Shown here: one piece after another, positions 15,555-24,000 of the stretch
Layout: every line of letters begins with the position of its first letter
How positions within the stretch are numbered: the stretch's first letter is position 1
Assembly: GCF_019131995.1 (NCBI RefSeq)
Contig: NZ_JAHONA010000028.1
Location: 1 to 30,289 of the forward strand
DNA: 30,289 nt
From: Collinsella aerofaciens
GTDB lineage: Bacteria > Actinomycetota > Coriobacteriia > Coriobacteriales > Coriobacteriaceae
Reading direction: 5' to 3'
The notes under the pieces: generated by a model
Database searches by the model: none
Told to the model about the DNA's origin: nothing
Seen by the model: the letters and a program-made list of their open reading frames with translations, nothing else
Translations under genes and position numbers: made by a program

Positions 15555-16409
15555 ATGGCTGAACTGCTGAAGGGTGCTCCCGTTGCTCGCGCTTTGACCG
15601 AGGAACTTGCTGCTCGCTGTGCAGCCCTGCGCGAGCGCGGTGTTGTACCGACGCTGGCCATCGTTCGTGTGGGCGAGCGCGAGGACGACCTGTCCTACGA
15701 GCGCGGTGCCCTCAAGCGCTGCGAGAAGGTTGGCATTGAGGCTCGCCGCGTTTTGCTTCCTGCCGATGTTTCGCAGGACGAGCTGTTGACGGCCGTCGAG
15801 GACATCAATACCGATTCGGCTGTTCATGGCTGTCTGATGTTCCGCCCGCTGCCCGCCGGCCTTGACGAGAACGCCGTCGCCGCAGCGCTCGATCCCGCCA
15901 AGGACGTTGACTCCATGACGCCGGCTTCACTGCTCACCACGCTTTCGGGGCGCGGCGAGGGTTTTGCCCCCTGCACAGCCGAAGCCGTGCTTGCTTTGCT
16001 GGATCATTACGGCGTTGAGCTGGATGGGGCCAAGGTTGCTGTGGTCGGACGCTCACTGGTAATTGGCCGCCCCGTTGCCGCCATGCTTACGGCGCGCAAC
16101 GCAACCGTGACGACGTGCCATACGCATACGCGCGATCTTGCCGCCGAGTGCTGTGCTGCCGACATTGTGGTTGCCGCCGTTGGACGCGCGCGCACGATTG
16201 GCGCAGATGCGGTCCGCGAGGACCAGGCGATTATCGATGTTGGCATTAATTGGGACGAAGCCGCTGGCAAGCTGGTCGGCGACGTCGATTTTGATGCCGC
16301 GGAGCCGGTTGTTGGCGCAATCACCCCCGTGCCGGGTGGCGTGGGCGCCGTGACGACAGCAATTCTCGCCAAGCACGTGATCGAGGCGGCTGAGCGCGCG
16401 GTAAAATAG
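15555..16409 (+). CDS. folD: FolD: methylene-THF dehydrogenase, probably lacking cyclohydrolase activity
   Basis: A 284-residue cytoplasmic enzyme; ATG 15555 follows AGAGAGGA. The FolD fold is clear: the N-terminal catalytic domain, the dinucleotide-binding motif VVGRSLVIGRPVAAML, and the closing signature PVPGGVGAVTT. It normally interconverts 5,10-methylene-, methenyl- and 10-formyl-tetrahydrofolate. Aligned by eye with E. coli and human FolD, Tyr48 and Asp119 are kept. But the position of the catalytic lysine (human Lys56, four residues after the Tyr) is Ala52, and the position of human Gln100 is Phe96 in LMFRPLP instead of VQLPLP. Loss of both predicts a dehydrogenase without cyclohydrolase, consistent with the dedicated cyclohydrolase gene just upstream. 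A terminator-like hairpin lies about 100 bases downstream. Confidence 0.93.
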   Translation: MAELLKGAPVARALTEELAARCAALRERGVVPTLAIVRVGEREDDLSYERGALKRCEKVGIEARRVLLPADVSQDELLTAVEDINTDSAVHGCLMFRPLPAGLDENAVAAALDPAKDVDSMTPASLLTTLSGRGEGFAPCTAEAVLALLDHYGVELDGAKVAVVGRSLVIGRPVAAMLTARNATVTTCHTHTRDLAAECCAADIVVAAVGRARTIGADAVREDQAIIDVGINWDEAAGKLVGDVDFDAAEPVVGAITPVPGGVGAVTTAILAKHVIEAAERAVK

Positions 16410-16443
16410 GCGTTTGGAGGCTGTTTAGGGGGTTGGTTAGATA

Positions 16444-16681
16444 CCCTGTGGTCAAAAAATGCCAAATATGAGTACTGTTGCCAAGTTAGTCACATATGTT
16501 TGAGATCATTTTGGCTCTTTAGCGATAAGTAATATCGTTAAAGAGCCAATTTTATTGGACGTATGGGGAATTACTAGACTCAGTTTTTGGACAGGTGAGG
16601 ATTCCCGGCGCCCGGAACAGTGCAATTTGCTGCCACTAAATTTGTGACAGTACTCATATTTGGCATTTTTTGACCACGGGG
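16444..16681. mobile_element. Short dispersed-type element bounded by 31-bp perfect inverted repeats
   Basis: Arms at 16448-16478 and 16647-16677 (GTGGTCAAAAAATGCC start) are exact 31-base inverted repeats, with partial match extending on both sides (CCCnGTGGTC). Interior positions next to the arms also resemble each other in inverted orientation. The unit is about 240 bp and has no coding capacity I can support. It has the shape of a miniature inverted-repeat element. A terminator-like hairpin sits inside. No target duplication is clear. Confidence 0.6.
16511..16556 (+). terminator. Rho-independent terminator-like hairpin inside the repeat element
   Basis: A 17-bp stem (16511-16527 with 16533-16549) has one G-U pair and is followed by TTTTATT. 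It may end the folD operon transcript, about 100 bases past the folD stop. Confidence 0.6.
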
Positions 16682-16764
16682 GCTGCCGAGGCCGTGGTTT
16701 CGCCCTTTCTGCGCCGAAGCGATACACTGTTGCCGTTTGATTTCTTCGCTCAAGGAGGATGCGC

Positions 16765-18288
16765 ATGCCGTGCACAACGATTCTGGTCGGTAAAAACGCA
16801 AGCTACGACGGGTCGACCCTGGTCGCGCGTAACGAGGACTCGTCCAACGGGGTATTTGAGCCCAAGCGCATGCGCGTAGTGCATCCCGACGAGCAGCCGC
16901 GTGTCTACACGAGCGTCCTGAGCCACCTGACCGTTGAGCTGCCCGATAACCCCATGCGCTATACGAGCGTCCCCGATGTTGTCCCGGGCCACGGTATCTG
17001 GGCCGAGGCCGGTTTCAACGAGCTCAATGTTGGCATGTCCGCAACCGAGACGCTTACCACCAACGAGCGCGTCCGCGGCGCCGATCCGCTCGTGGACTAC
17101 GTGCCCGCCAAGGGCAACGAGGGTGAGGACGGCTATGTGCCGGCGCAGCCCGGTGGCCTGGGCGAGGAGGACATGGTGACCCTGGTGCTGCCGTATGCCA
17201 AGTCCGCCCGCGACGGCGTGCGTATCTTGGGCGACCTGCTCGAGCGCTACGGCACTTACGAGAACAACGGCATCGCCTTTAGCGACGTGGACGAGATCTG
17301 GTGGCTCGAGACCATCGGCGGTCACCACTGGATCGCCAAGCGCGTGCCTGACGACGCCTATGTGACCATGCCCAACCAGCTGGGCATCGACAGCTTTGAC
17401 CTGGATGACGCCGAGGGCGCCCAGGCCGACCATATGTGCTCCGCCGACCTGCGCGTCTGGATGGCCGAGTGGCATCTGGACCTGACGCTGGGCGTCGAGG
17501 GCGACGGCCCGGCTGCCGTCTTTAACCCGCGCGAGGCCTTTGGCTCGCACAGCGACAGCGACCACGTCTACAACACGCCGCGCGCCTGGTACATGCAGCG
17601 CTGCCTCAACCCCAGCGATGTGTGGGACGGTCCCGACGCCGACTACACGCCCGAGAGCGACGACATCCCCTGGAGCCGCGTACCCGAGCGCAAGGTGACC
17701 ATCGAGGACATCAAGTACGTGCTTTCGAGCCACTACCAGGGCACTGAATACGACTGCTACGGCAGCAAGGGTACGCCCGCCACGCGCGGCGCCTATCGTC
17801 CCATCGGCATCAACCGCAACAGCCAGCTCGCCGTGCTGCAGCTGCGCCCCTATGCGCAGCCGGCCTATCGCGCCGTGCAGTGGATGGCCTTTGGCTCCAA
17901 CTCGTTTAACGCGCTCGTGCCGCTGTACGCCAACGTCGAGACCATGCCCGAGTACTATGCCGACACGCAGGCTCGCGTGACGTCCGAGAACTTCTACTGG
18001 GCCAACCGCCTGATCGGCGCCCTGGCCGATGTCCGTTTCCACGAGTGCGGTCGCGCGGTCGAGGATTATCAGGAGAAGGTCGGCGGCATGGGCCACAAGC
18101 AGATTCACGACGTTGACGCTGTCGTAGCCGCGCTGCCTGAGGCTGAGGTGCCCGCCGAGCTTGCCCGCGCCAACGAGGAGTTTGCCGAGCGCGTGCGGGT
18201 GGAGACCGATGCTCTGCTGGGCAAGGTACTCTACACCACGAGCTGTGCCATGAAGAATTCCTTCGCGATGAACGATAACGTAAGGTAA
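16765..18288 (+). CDS. C69-family dipeptidase (N-terminal nucleophile hydrolase)
   Basis: A 507-residue protein related to PepD-type dipeptidases, which cleave a range of dipeptides. ATG 16765 is preferred because AAGGAGG ends six bases before it; an ATG at 16759 would abut the site. The N-terminus MPCTTILVGK supplies Cys3, the expected Ntn catalytic nucleophile after propeptide removal. It is followed by the family stretch SYDGSTLVARNED. Other conserved-looking patches are TIGGHHWIAKRVPDDAY, the DNMPN-like MPNQLGI, and the C-terminal Trp/Asn-rich region (ENFYWANRLIGAL). Length fits the family (about 470-510). No signal peptide is visible, so it acts in the cytoplasm on imported peptides. It is transcribed alone, with a terminator after it. 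Confidence 0.92.
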   Translation: MPCTTILVGKNASYDGSTLVARNEDSSNGVFEPKRMRVVHPDEQPRVYTSVLSHLTVELPDNPMRYTSVPDVVPGHGIWAEAGFNELNVGMSATETLTTNERVRGADPLVDYVPAKGNEGEDGYVPAQPGGLGEEDMVTLVLPYAKSARDGVRILGDLLERYGTYENNGIAFSDVDEIWWLETIGGHHWIAKRVPDDAYVTMPNQLGIDSFDLDDAEGAQADHMCSADLRVWMAEWHLDLTLGVEGDGPAAVFNPREAFGSHSDSDHVYNTPRAWYMQRCLNPSDVWDGPDADYTPESDDIPWSRVPERKVTIEDIKYVLSSHYQGTEYDCYGSKGTPATRGAYRPIGINRNSQLAVLQLRPYAQPAYRAVQWMAFGSNSFNALVPLYANVETMPEYYADTQARVTSENFYWANRLIGALADVRFHECGRAVEDYQEKVGGMGHKQIHDVDAVVAALPEAEVPAELARANEEFAERVRVETDALLGKVLYTTSCAMKNSFAMNDNVR

Positions 18289-18306
18289 AGACGACCTTGC
18301 AACGAG

Positions 18307-18345
18307 CGAGCGGGGCAAACGCCGTCGAAGGCTTTGCCCCGCTCG
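18307..18345 (+). terminator. Terminator of the C69 dipeptidase gene
   Basis: A 13-bp perfect stem (18307-18319 CGAGCGGGGCAAA with 18333-18345) lies 19 bases after the stop. The T-run is weak (ATTCCTATCTT). Confidence 0.6.
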
Positions 18346-18436
18346 ATTCCTATCTTGTCGGTAAAACGATTTTGTGTCGTTCGCCCAATCTTGGGTACAA
18401 GAAGGCCAATGCAGTTGTTCATGATTGGAGCCAACC

Positions 18437-18853
18437 ATGGTTATGAAACTCGATCAGCTTGTTAACGGTGCCATTAACGTGGGCTTCGGCGCCGCCGCCG
18501 TTGCCGTCGAGGGCGGCAAGAAGGTTCTCGACGACCTCGGTACCAAGGGTGAGCAGGTCCGCAAGGATGCCGGCACCCCCGATATCGCCCGCAGCGTGTC
18601 CGATATGTTCGAGCAGGCGGGTGGCACCATCTCCGACCTGACCGAGCGCCTGGGCATGCAGGGCGAGACCGCGGCACAGCGTGTGCTCGACGAGCTCATC
18701 CTGGCCCGCGTCCGCGTTATGACCGCCCCCGAGCGCACGGCCTTCCTGGCCCATGTGCGCGACATCGTCGATTCGGTCGAGGACAACGTGACCTCGGTGC
18801 CCGTCGAGTCTGTTGAGCCCGACGACGCAGAGGACGCCGAAGAGGCCGAGTAG
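18437..18853 (+). CDS. Phasin-like helical protein upstream of UbiB kinase
   Basis: A 138-residue protein; ATG 18437 follows TTGGAG. It is entirely helix-forming with a hydrophobic N-terminal segment (INVGFGAAAVAVEGGKKVLD) resembling phasin-type proteins, a middle with regular amphipathic spacing, and an acidic C-terminus (DDAEDAEEAE). It ends eight bases before the UbiB-like kinase start, so the pair forms an operon; phasin-like and UbiB/ABC1 genes are often adjacent in bacteria. It may scaffold or regulate the kinase-like membrane protein. Evidence is architecture and context; no catalytic residues are seen. Confidence 0.7.
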   Translation: MVMKLDQLVNGAINVGFGAAAVAVEGGKKVLDDLGTKGEQVRKDAGTPDIARSVSDMFEQAGGTISDLTERLGMQGETAAQRVLDELILARVRVMTAPERTAFLAHVRDIVDSVEDNVTSVPVESVEPDDAEDAEEAE

Positions 18854-18861
18854 CAGCGCAG

Positions 18862-20625
18862 ATGGCAGATTCCACCACCGATTACAACAATCTAGATCCC
18901 TTGGGTGACGAGACGGCGGTTGTCGATGAGGTTGAGGCCGCCGTCTCGGGCGCTCGCAAGAAGCCGCGCGCCGTCGATATGGTCCCTGAGGAGCCCGATG
19001 CGATGGCGCCGGATGAGGAATACCAGCTCACGCCGGCGGGCCGCCGCGAACGCATCGGGCAGATTGTTCGCCTAGTCAAAAAGTACCGCGTGTGGGATAA
19101 CCTCACGCCGGTGCGCCTTCGTCGCCTGCTCGAAGAGCTCGGCCCCATGTTCGTCAAGATGGGGCAGATTCTGGCCAACCGCTCCGAGATTTTGCCGCAG
19201 CGGTTTTGCGACGAGCTGCGTCGCCTGCGCTCCGACGTAGAGCCGGTGCCGTATGAGGTAGTGCTCCGCTGTCTGGAAGAGGAGTACGGCCAGCGCTTGG
19301 GGCAGATGTTCGACGCGATCGACCCCAACCCGCTCGGAAGCGCGTCGCTCGCGCAAGTTCACCGTGCCCGCCTGGTGACGGGCGAGGACGTGGCCGTTAA
19401 GGTGCAGCGCCCCGGCGCGCAGCAGGTTATGGCGCAGGACATCGATATCATTCGCTCGGTGGTGCGCATCGTTTCCAAGTTCGTCAACACCGACCAGTTT
19501 GTTGACTTACACGCCGTCGTCGAGGAACTGTGGGCCTCGTTTCGCGAGGAGACCAACTTTTTGGCCGAGGCCAAAAACCTCAACGATTTCTATGAGTTCC
19601 ATAAGAGCGTGCATGGCGTGTCGTGTCCCAAATCCTACTTGGACCTTTGCACCGAACACGTCGTGGTTATGGACTACATTGACGGCATCTCGATTGCCGA
19701 TCCCGAGCGCTTGGTGGCCGAGGGCTATGACCTGGAAAAGATCGGCTCGGCGATTGTCGAGGACTATTCGACGCAGGTGCTCGATGACGGCTTTTTCCAT
19801 GCCGACCCGCATGCGGGAAACATCATTCTCAAGGACGGCATTGTCTACTTTATTGACCTGGGCATGGTCGGGCGCATGTCGAGCCACGACCGCGGTATCG
19901 TCAAGGATATGATTTTCGCCGTGGCCGAGGGCGACGTGCCCAAGCTTAAGGATTCGCTTATGCGCTTTGCCGTGACGCGCGGCGACTCGGCAGAGCTCGA
20001 CCATTCGGCCTTTTTGTCCGACTTGGACTTTATCGTCGCCGACTTTGCGGGTCTTGACCTTAAGGACCTGGATATCGGCGAGTTTTTGACCTCGCTGCTA
20101 AACTTGGCGCGCAAGAACGACGTTGAGCTGCCGAGCGTGGTGACAATGTTCGCGCGCGGCATGGTGACGCTTGAGGGCTTGCTGACCGAGTACATGCCCA
20201 ACGTCAACATGATCCAGATTATCCAGACGCATATCAAAAACGAGAAAAGTACCTATGCGCGCGTGCGCGATATGGGGCGCGATCTTGCCGCGAGCAGCTA
20301 TCGAGCGGCAAAAGGTTCGCTCGAGGCGGCCGAGTATCTGGGCTTGGCTTCGCGCATGCTCACGCGCGGCCAGCTTAAGGTGAACACGCAGATTATGAGC
20401 AGCGATAAGGCGCTGCGGCAGCTGGGTGGAATTATCGACCGCATGTCGATGGCAATTGTGATTGCCGGCCTGTTTATCGGTTCGTCGGTGGTGTACTACG
20501 CGCGCATCGAGCCGGTTGTGTTTGGTATCCCGGTCATTGGCTTTATGGGCTACGTGAGTGCGCTGGTGCTGGCGCTGATGCTGGGTCGCGAGATCTGGCG
20601 CAACAGTCACGGCGGCAAGCGTTAA
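18862..20625 (+). CDS. ABC1/UbiB (AarF) atypical protein kinase-like family protein
   Basis: A 587-residue protein. The ATG at 18862 is only eight bases past the phasin-like gene and has no strong site, so translation is probably coupled. Family motifs in order: KMGQILANRSEILP (K99 of the KxGQ motif), the PLGSASLAQVHRA Ala-rich loop, invariant lysine K180 in VAVKVQRPG, EETNFLAEAKN, the catalytic HADPHAGN (313-320), and DLGMVG with D332. Two membrane helices lie near the C-terminus (about 528-575). UbiB-type proteins are ATPases linked to lipid and quinone handling at the membrane. In an anaerobic gut actinobacterium the substrate is not obvious; menaquinone or membrane-lipid handling is possible. 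All kinase-fold residues look intact. An imperfect stem follows. Confidence 0.93.
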   Translation: MADSTTDYNNLDPLGDETAVVDEVEAAVSGARKKPRAVDMVPEEPDAMAPDEEYQLTPAGRRERIGQIVRLVKKYRVWDNLTPVRLRRLLEELGPMFVKMGQILANRSEILPQRFCDELRRLRSDVEPVPYEVVLRCLEEEYGQRLGQMFDAIDPNPLGSASLAQVHRARLVTGEDVAVKVQRPGAQQVMAQDIDIIRSVVRIVSKFVNTDQFVDLHAVVEELWASFREETNFLAEAKNLNDFYEFHKSVHGVSCPKSYLDLCTEHVVVMDYIDGISIADPERLVAEGYDLEKIGSAIVEDYSTQVLDDGFFHADPHAGNIILKDGIVYFIDLGMVGRMSSHDRGIVKDMIFAVAEGDVPKLKDSLMRFAVTRGDSAELDHSAFLSDLDFIVADFAGLDLKDLDIGEFLTSLLNLARKNDVELPSVVTMFARGMVTLEGLLTEYMPNVNMIQIIQTHIKNEKSTYARVRDMGRDLAASSYRAAKGSLEAAEYLGLASRMLTRGQLKVNTQIMSSDKALRQLGGIIDRMSMAIVIAGLFIGSSVVYYARIEPVVFGIPVIGFMGYVSALVLALMLGREIWRNSHGGKR

Positions 20626-20712
20626 CGAGTCCCCGAGATCAGAGGAAGACGTATCCTTTTGCTCGGCACTCCATCCCCGCCCTTTTCTATCGCAAACCAT
20701 AGCTTTTACCTT

Positions 20713-20740
20713 GGGCTTCGCCTGTGTGCGGGGCCCTTTT
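20713..20740 (+). terminator. Terminator of the phasin/UbiB operon
   Basis: GGGC (20713-20716) pairs with GCCC (20733-20736), with further partial pairing inside, and is followed by TTTT. It separates this operon from the riboswitch region. Confidence 0.5.
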
Positions 20741-20795
20741 GCGTGCTACCATAATGACAGTAATAATCGATGGCCTAGATGGTGGTGCGGAGACG

Positions 20796-20950
20796 CACGA
20801 ATGCGCGGTTTTCCTGCGCGTTTGGGAGAATCGGGGTGCAAGTCCCCGGCTGTGCCAGTAACCGTAATTCCTCTTGGCCCGGGATGGCCGCGTCGCAGAT
20901 CGGACGACGCGCCCGGGTCGGTAAGGTTAAGTCGGATCGCCTCCCATCTT
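20796..20950 (+). promoter_or_regulatory. Cobalamin (B12) riboswitch
   Basis: The core matches the cobalamin aptamer: GAATCGGGGTGCAAGTCCCC (20828-20847), then GGCTGTGCCAGTAACCGTAA (20848-20867), then a variable arm, and a 3' B12-box region AAGTCGGATCGCCTCCC (20929-20945). Boundaries are approximate. It lies about 140 bases before the first DUF4430 gene, so that gene and the one after it should be repressed by cobalamin. No U-tract terminator is visible right after it, so the expression platform may act on translation. Confidence 0.85.
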
Positions 20951-21092
20951 GCACGCGGCCGCGGCGCTTGCCGTCGGTACGCGTTGGGCTCTGGAGGGAA
21001 GGGGGACCCCGATGGGGGTACTCGAGCGCAACATGCGCGATGACGTGGGGCAGCCGCTGGGCAATGCTCCAAGTGCAGACAATAGGAGACAA
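20951..21092 (+). other. Leader between riboswitch and first surface-protein gene
   Basis: 142 bases of GC-rich leader. It includes a small hairpin ACCCC/GGGGT at 21006-21019. An alternative in-frame ATG at 21012 follows GGAGGGAAGGGGG and would add 27 residues to the protein. The AGGAG used for the chosen start lies at 21084-21088. Confidence 0.4.
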
Positions 21093-24000
21093 ATGGATAT
21101 GTTTGAGGACGAGTGCCAGCGTGCCTCGCTTCGTCGCCGTGGCGTAATCGCGCGCGGCGTGGCAAAGCGCTGCCTGGTGGCATTCCTGGCCTTCGCGATG
21201 GCCTTTGGCACCACGCCGGCTCAGCTGTGGGCCGAGGGTGCCGAGGGCATTACCGACGCTGTGGCTCAGGCTACGACGCCAGGCGAGGACGCAGCGCTTG
21301 TGGGCGGTACCGCTGAGCAGAGCGGCGCCGAGGTTTCGGATTCCGGGAGCGCGCCTGCAGCTAGTGCCGCCACTACAGAGGCAGCAACTGGCGACGAAGG
21401 CTCGGCGACGGGGGAGAGCCCTGCCACGAGCGAGCAGTCTTCGACGGCATCCGCTGGCCAAGCAGGATCTGCCGCCGCGGCTGCCGTCCAGACAGAGAAC
21501 CCGACAGAAACTGGCGATGTCGTCAAGAAGCAAATCGAGGTCTCGTTCTCGATTATCGGCACCGATGCCGACGGCAAGGCTCAGACCTGGGTGGCGCCTA
21601 CGCAGCTCAAGCTCGACGAGGGCGCGACGGCTGCGGATGCCTTCATTAAGCTGCAGGAGAAGACGGGCTTCAAGGCGAAGTACGATCCGAACACGGCATA
21701 CGGTTTCTACCTCGAAAGCATCACCTCCCCGAGCGATGGCCGCACGCTTGCCTACGATCCGACGACTCATGCCTACTGGCAGCTGTTCGTCGACGGCGCG
21801 TCTTCCTCGGTTGGCGCGAGCAGCGTCAAACTCACCCAGGGGCAGAAGATTGAGTTTGCCTATACGGCTGGTAGCGCGTCCCCTGTCGTTAAGGACCAGC
21901 TTGCTGCGAATGTGACCGTCATTGGTCGCGATGCCCAGGGCAAGACTCAGACTTGGGTCGACAACGCGCAGTATGTGGTGACGTCCGGTTCGAGCGCGCT
22001 TGATCTTACGAAGGTCGCGCTTGAGGCGAATGATATTGACGCCGTTGCTGCGGGCTCCTTCATTCTGAGCCTTAAGTACAACGGTGTTGAGCTGGGTACG
22101 CCCCAAGATTATTCGACCTATTGGCAGCTGTTTATCAACGGCAAGTCGAGTGACTATACGGCGGACAATGTCACCATCCATGCTGGCGATACCGTCACGT
22201 GGTTCTACGGTGGCTGGGGAGACCAGTTGCCGTCCGATTCTGTCCATGCTTCCGTTCAGGTGCTTGGCAAGGACAAGGACGGCAAGCAGCAGGTTTGGGC
22301 TTCGACGGGCCAGACGAGTCTCAAGGCGGGCTCTACTGCTAAGGACCTGTTGGAGCAGACTGGTCTTAAACTCAAAGCTACAGAAGAGTCTTGGGGTTGG
22401 TACCTTAGGGGCATTACCTCGCCGCTTGACGGTAAGACCTATTGTGGCTCTGATGCTGCGACCAATAGCTATTGGCGCTTCTACGTAAAGGGCAAGTCCG
22501 ACGCAAAGTACAAGTTCGCCGACGTTGGCGCTGGTGCCTACGAGCTCCATGAGGGTGACGCCGTCACCTTTATGTATGCTGGCGACAGCGATGCCCTCCC
22601 TGGTCAGGTGCTTGGATCCGCCGATATCATCGGCCCCGATGTCAACGGCAACAATACTCGCTGGGGCTCGGCAAGCAATGTTTCCCTGCCCGAAGGCTCT
22701 ACGGCTCAGGACCTTATTGAGACGGTGCTGAAGGCGAAGGGCATTGATTACAAGGCCTCCCAGAGTGGTGCATACTGGTCCATTACTTCGCCGTTCGAAG
22801 ACAAGTCTTACGGCTATGATGGTGCGACCGGTAAATACTGGCATCTGTATATCAACGGAGAGTCCTCATCTCTCTGTGCCAACCAGGTCACGCTCAAGAG
22901 CGGCGACAAGGTTACATTTGCCTACACCACCGAAAAATCGCCCATGCCCGATCCCGACAAGATTGTCGTGGACCCGAGTGCGACGACTCCTAATTGGGAT
23001 GCCGAGTGGGCCGGCTACGGCAACAGTGGCAACGGTTCGACCGTAACGGATGCCAAGACGCCTGCGCAGGCCGCCGGTCTTAAGTGGGCCTTCGATTGGA
23101 AGGCCGAGTCTGGCCAGCAGTATGCCAACTGCAGCGAGCCTGTCATCGCTAACGGCTTTGTGTACATCGCGACCGAGAACGAGCTCATTAAGATCGATTC
23201 GTCCACGGGCAAAAAGGTTGCCTCTGCGCCGCTTGCCTCTAAGGTGAGCTATACCTCTCGCCCAATCTATACCAATGGCCTTATCATCGTTCCGCTCAAC
23301 GGCGGTGCGGTCCAGGCGATTACTGCAGACAAGCTGATCTGCAAGTGGCTGTCGCCTGGTTTGACGGACTTGACGCAGAGCTCCTGCACCGTCGTTTCGG
23401 ACGGCGAGTACGTCTATGTAGGCTCGGTCGATATTTCGTATGACGAGAATTACAACGCGACCTACGGCAACGGCTCCTTTATGCGCATTAAGATTGCCAC
23501 GGGCGAAGTTTCTTGGCAGAACATTGACGCTTTCGAGGGCTATTACTGGACTGGTGCGGCTTTGACGGATAAGTATGCCATCGTTCCTACGAGCGCGGGC
23601 ACGCTTAAGTGCATTGATAAGACGACGGGCGATGTCGTTTCGACCATGAAGCTCGGCGCTCTCGCGAACGCCGACTGTGTCGCCGATCCGTCCAATGGTT
23701 CGACCTTCTATCAGATGACGCACGATGGAAAGCTCCATGTGATTTCGCTTTCGGCGAAGGGCGTACTGAGCGAGCAGAAGACGGTCGACCTGGGTCTTAC
23801 TAATAACATGAGCGCACCGGCGGTGGCTGGCGAAAACTTGATTGTCGGCGGACAGACGGCTACTGGCTCTGCTCTGGCTCTCTATAATCTGAAGACCGGT
23901 AAGACCACGATGGTCACCGCTGCTGACGGTAAAGAACTGCCGGCCGGATTTAACGGTATTGCTGCTACTCCGCTGGTGAGTGTTCAGGGCGGCAAGACCT

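Noticed and set aside
16506..16775. 89-codon minus-strand frame across the inverted-repeat element
   Set aside because: It reads through a terminator hairpin and both repeat regions, has no binding site, and looks like a spurious call on a repeat.
16750..18438. 562-codon open frame on the minus strand
   Set aside because: Antisense shadow of the C69 dipeptidase gene; no family motifs.
20775..22844. 689-codon open frame on the minus strand
   Set aside because: It lies opposite the cobalamin-riboswitch gene and has no domain pattern. The codons are the mirror of a GC-rich gene.
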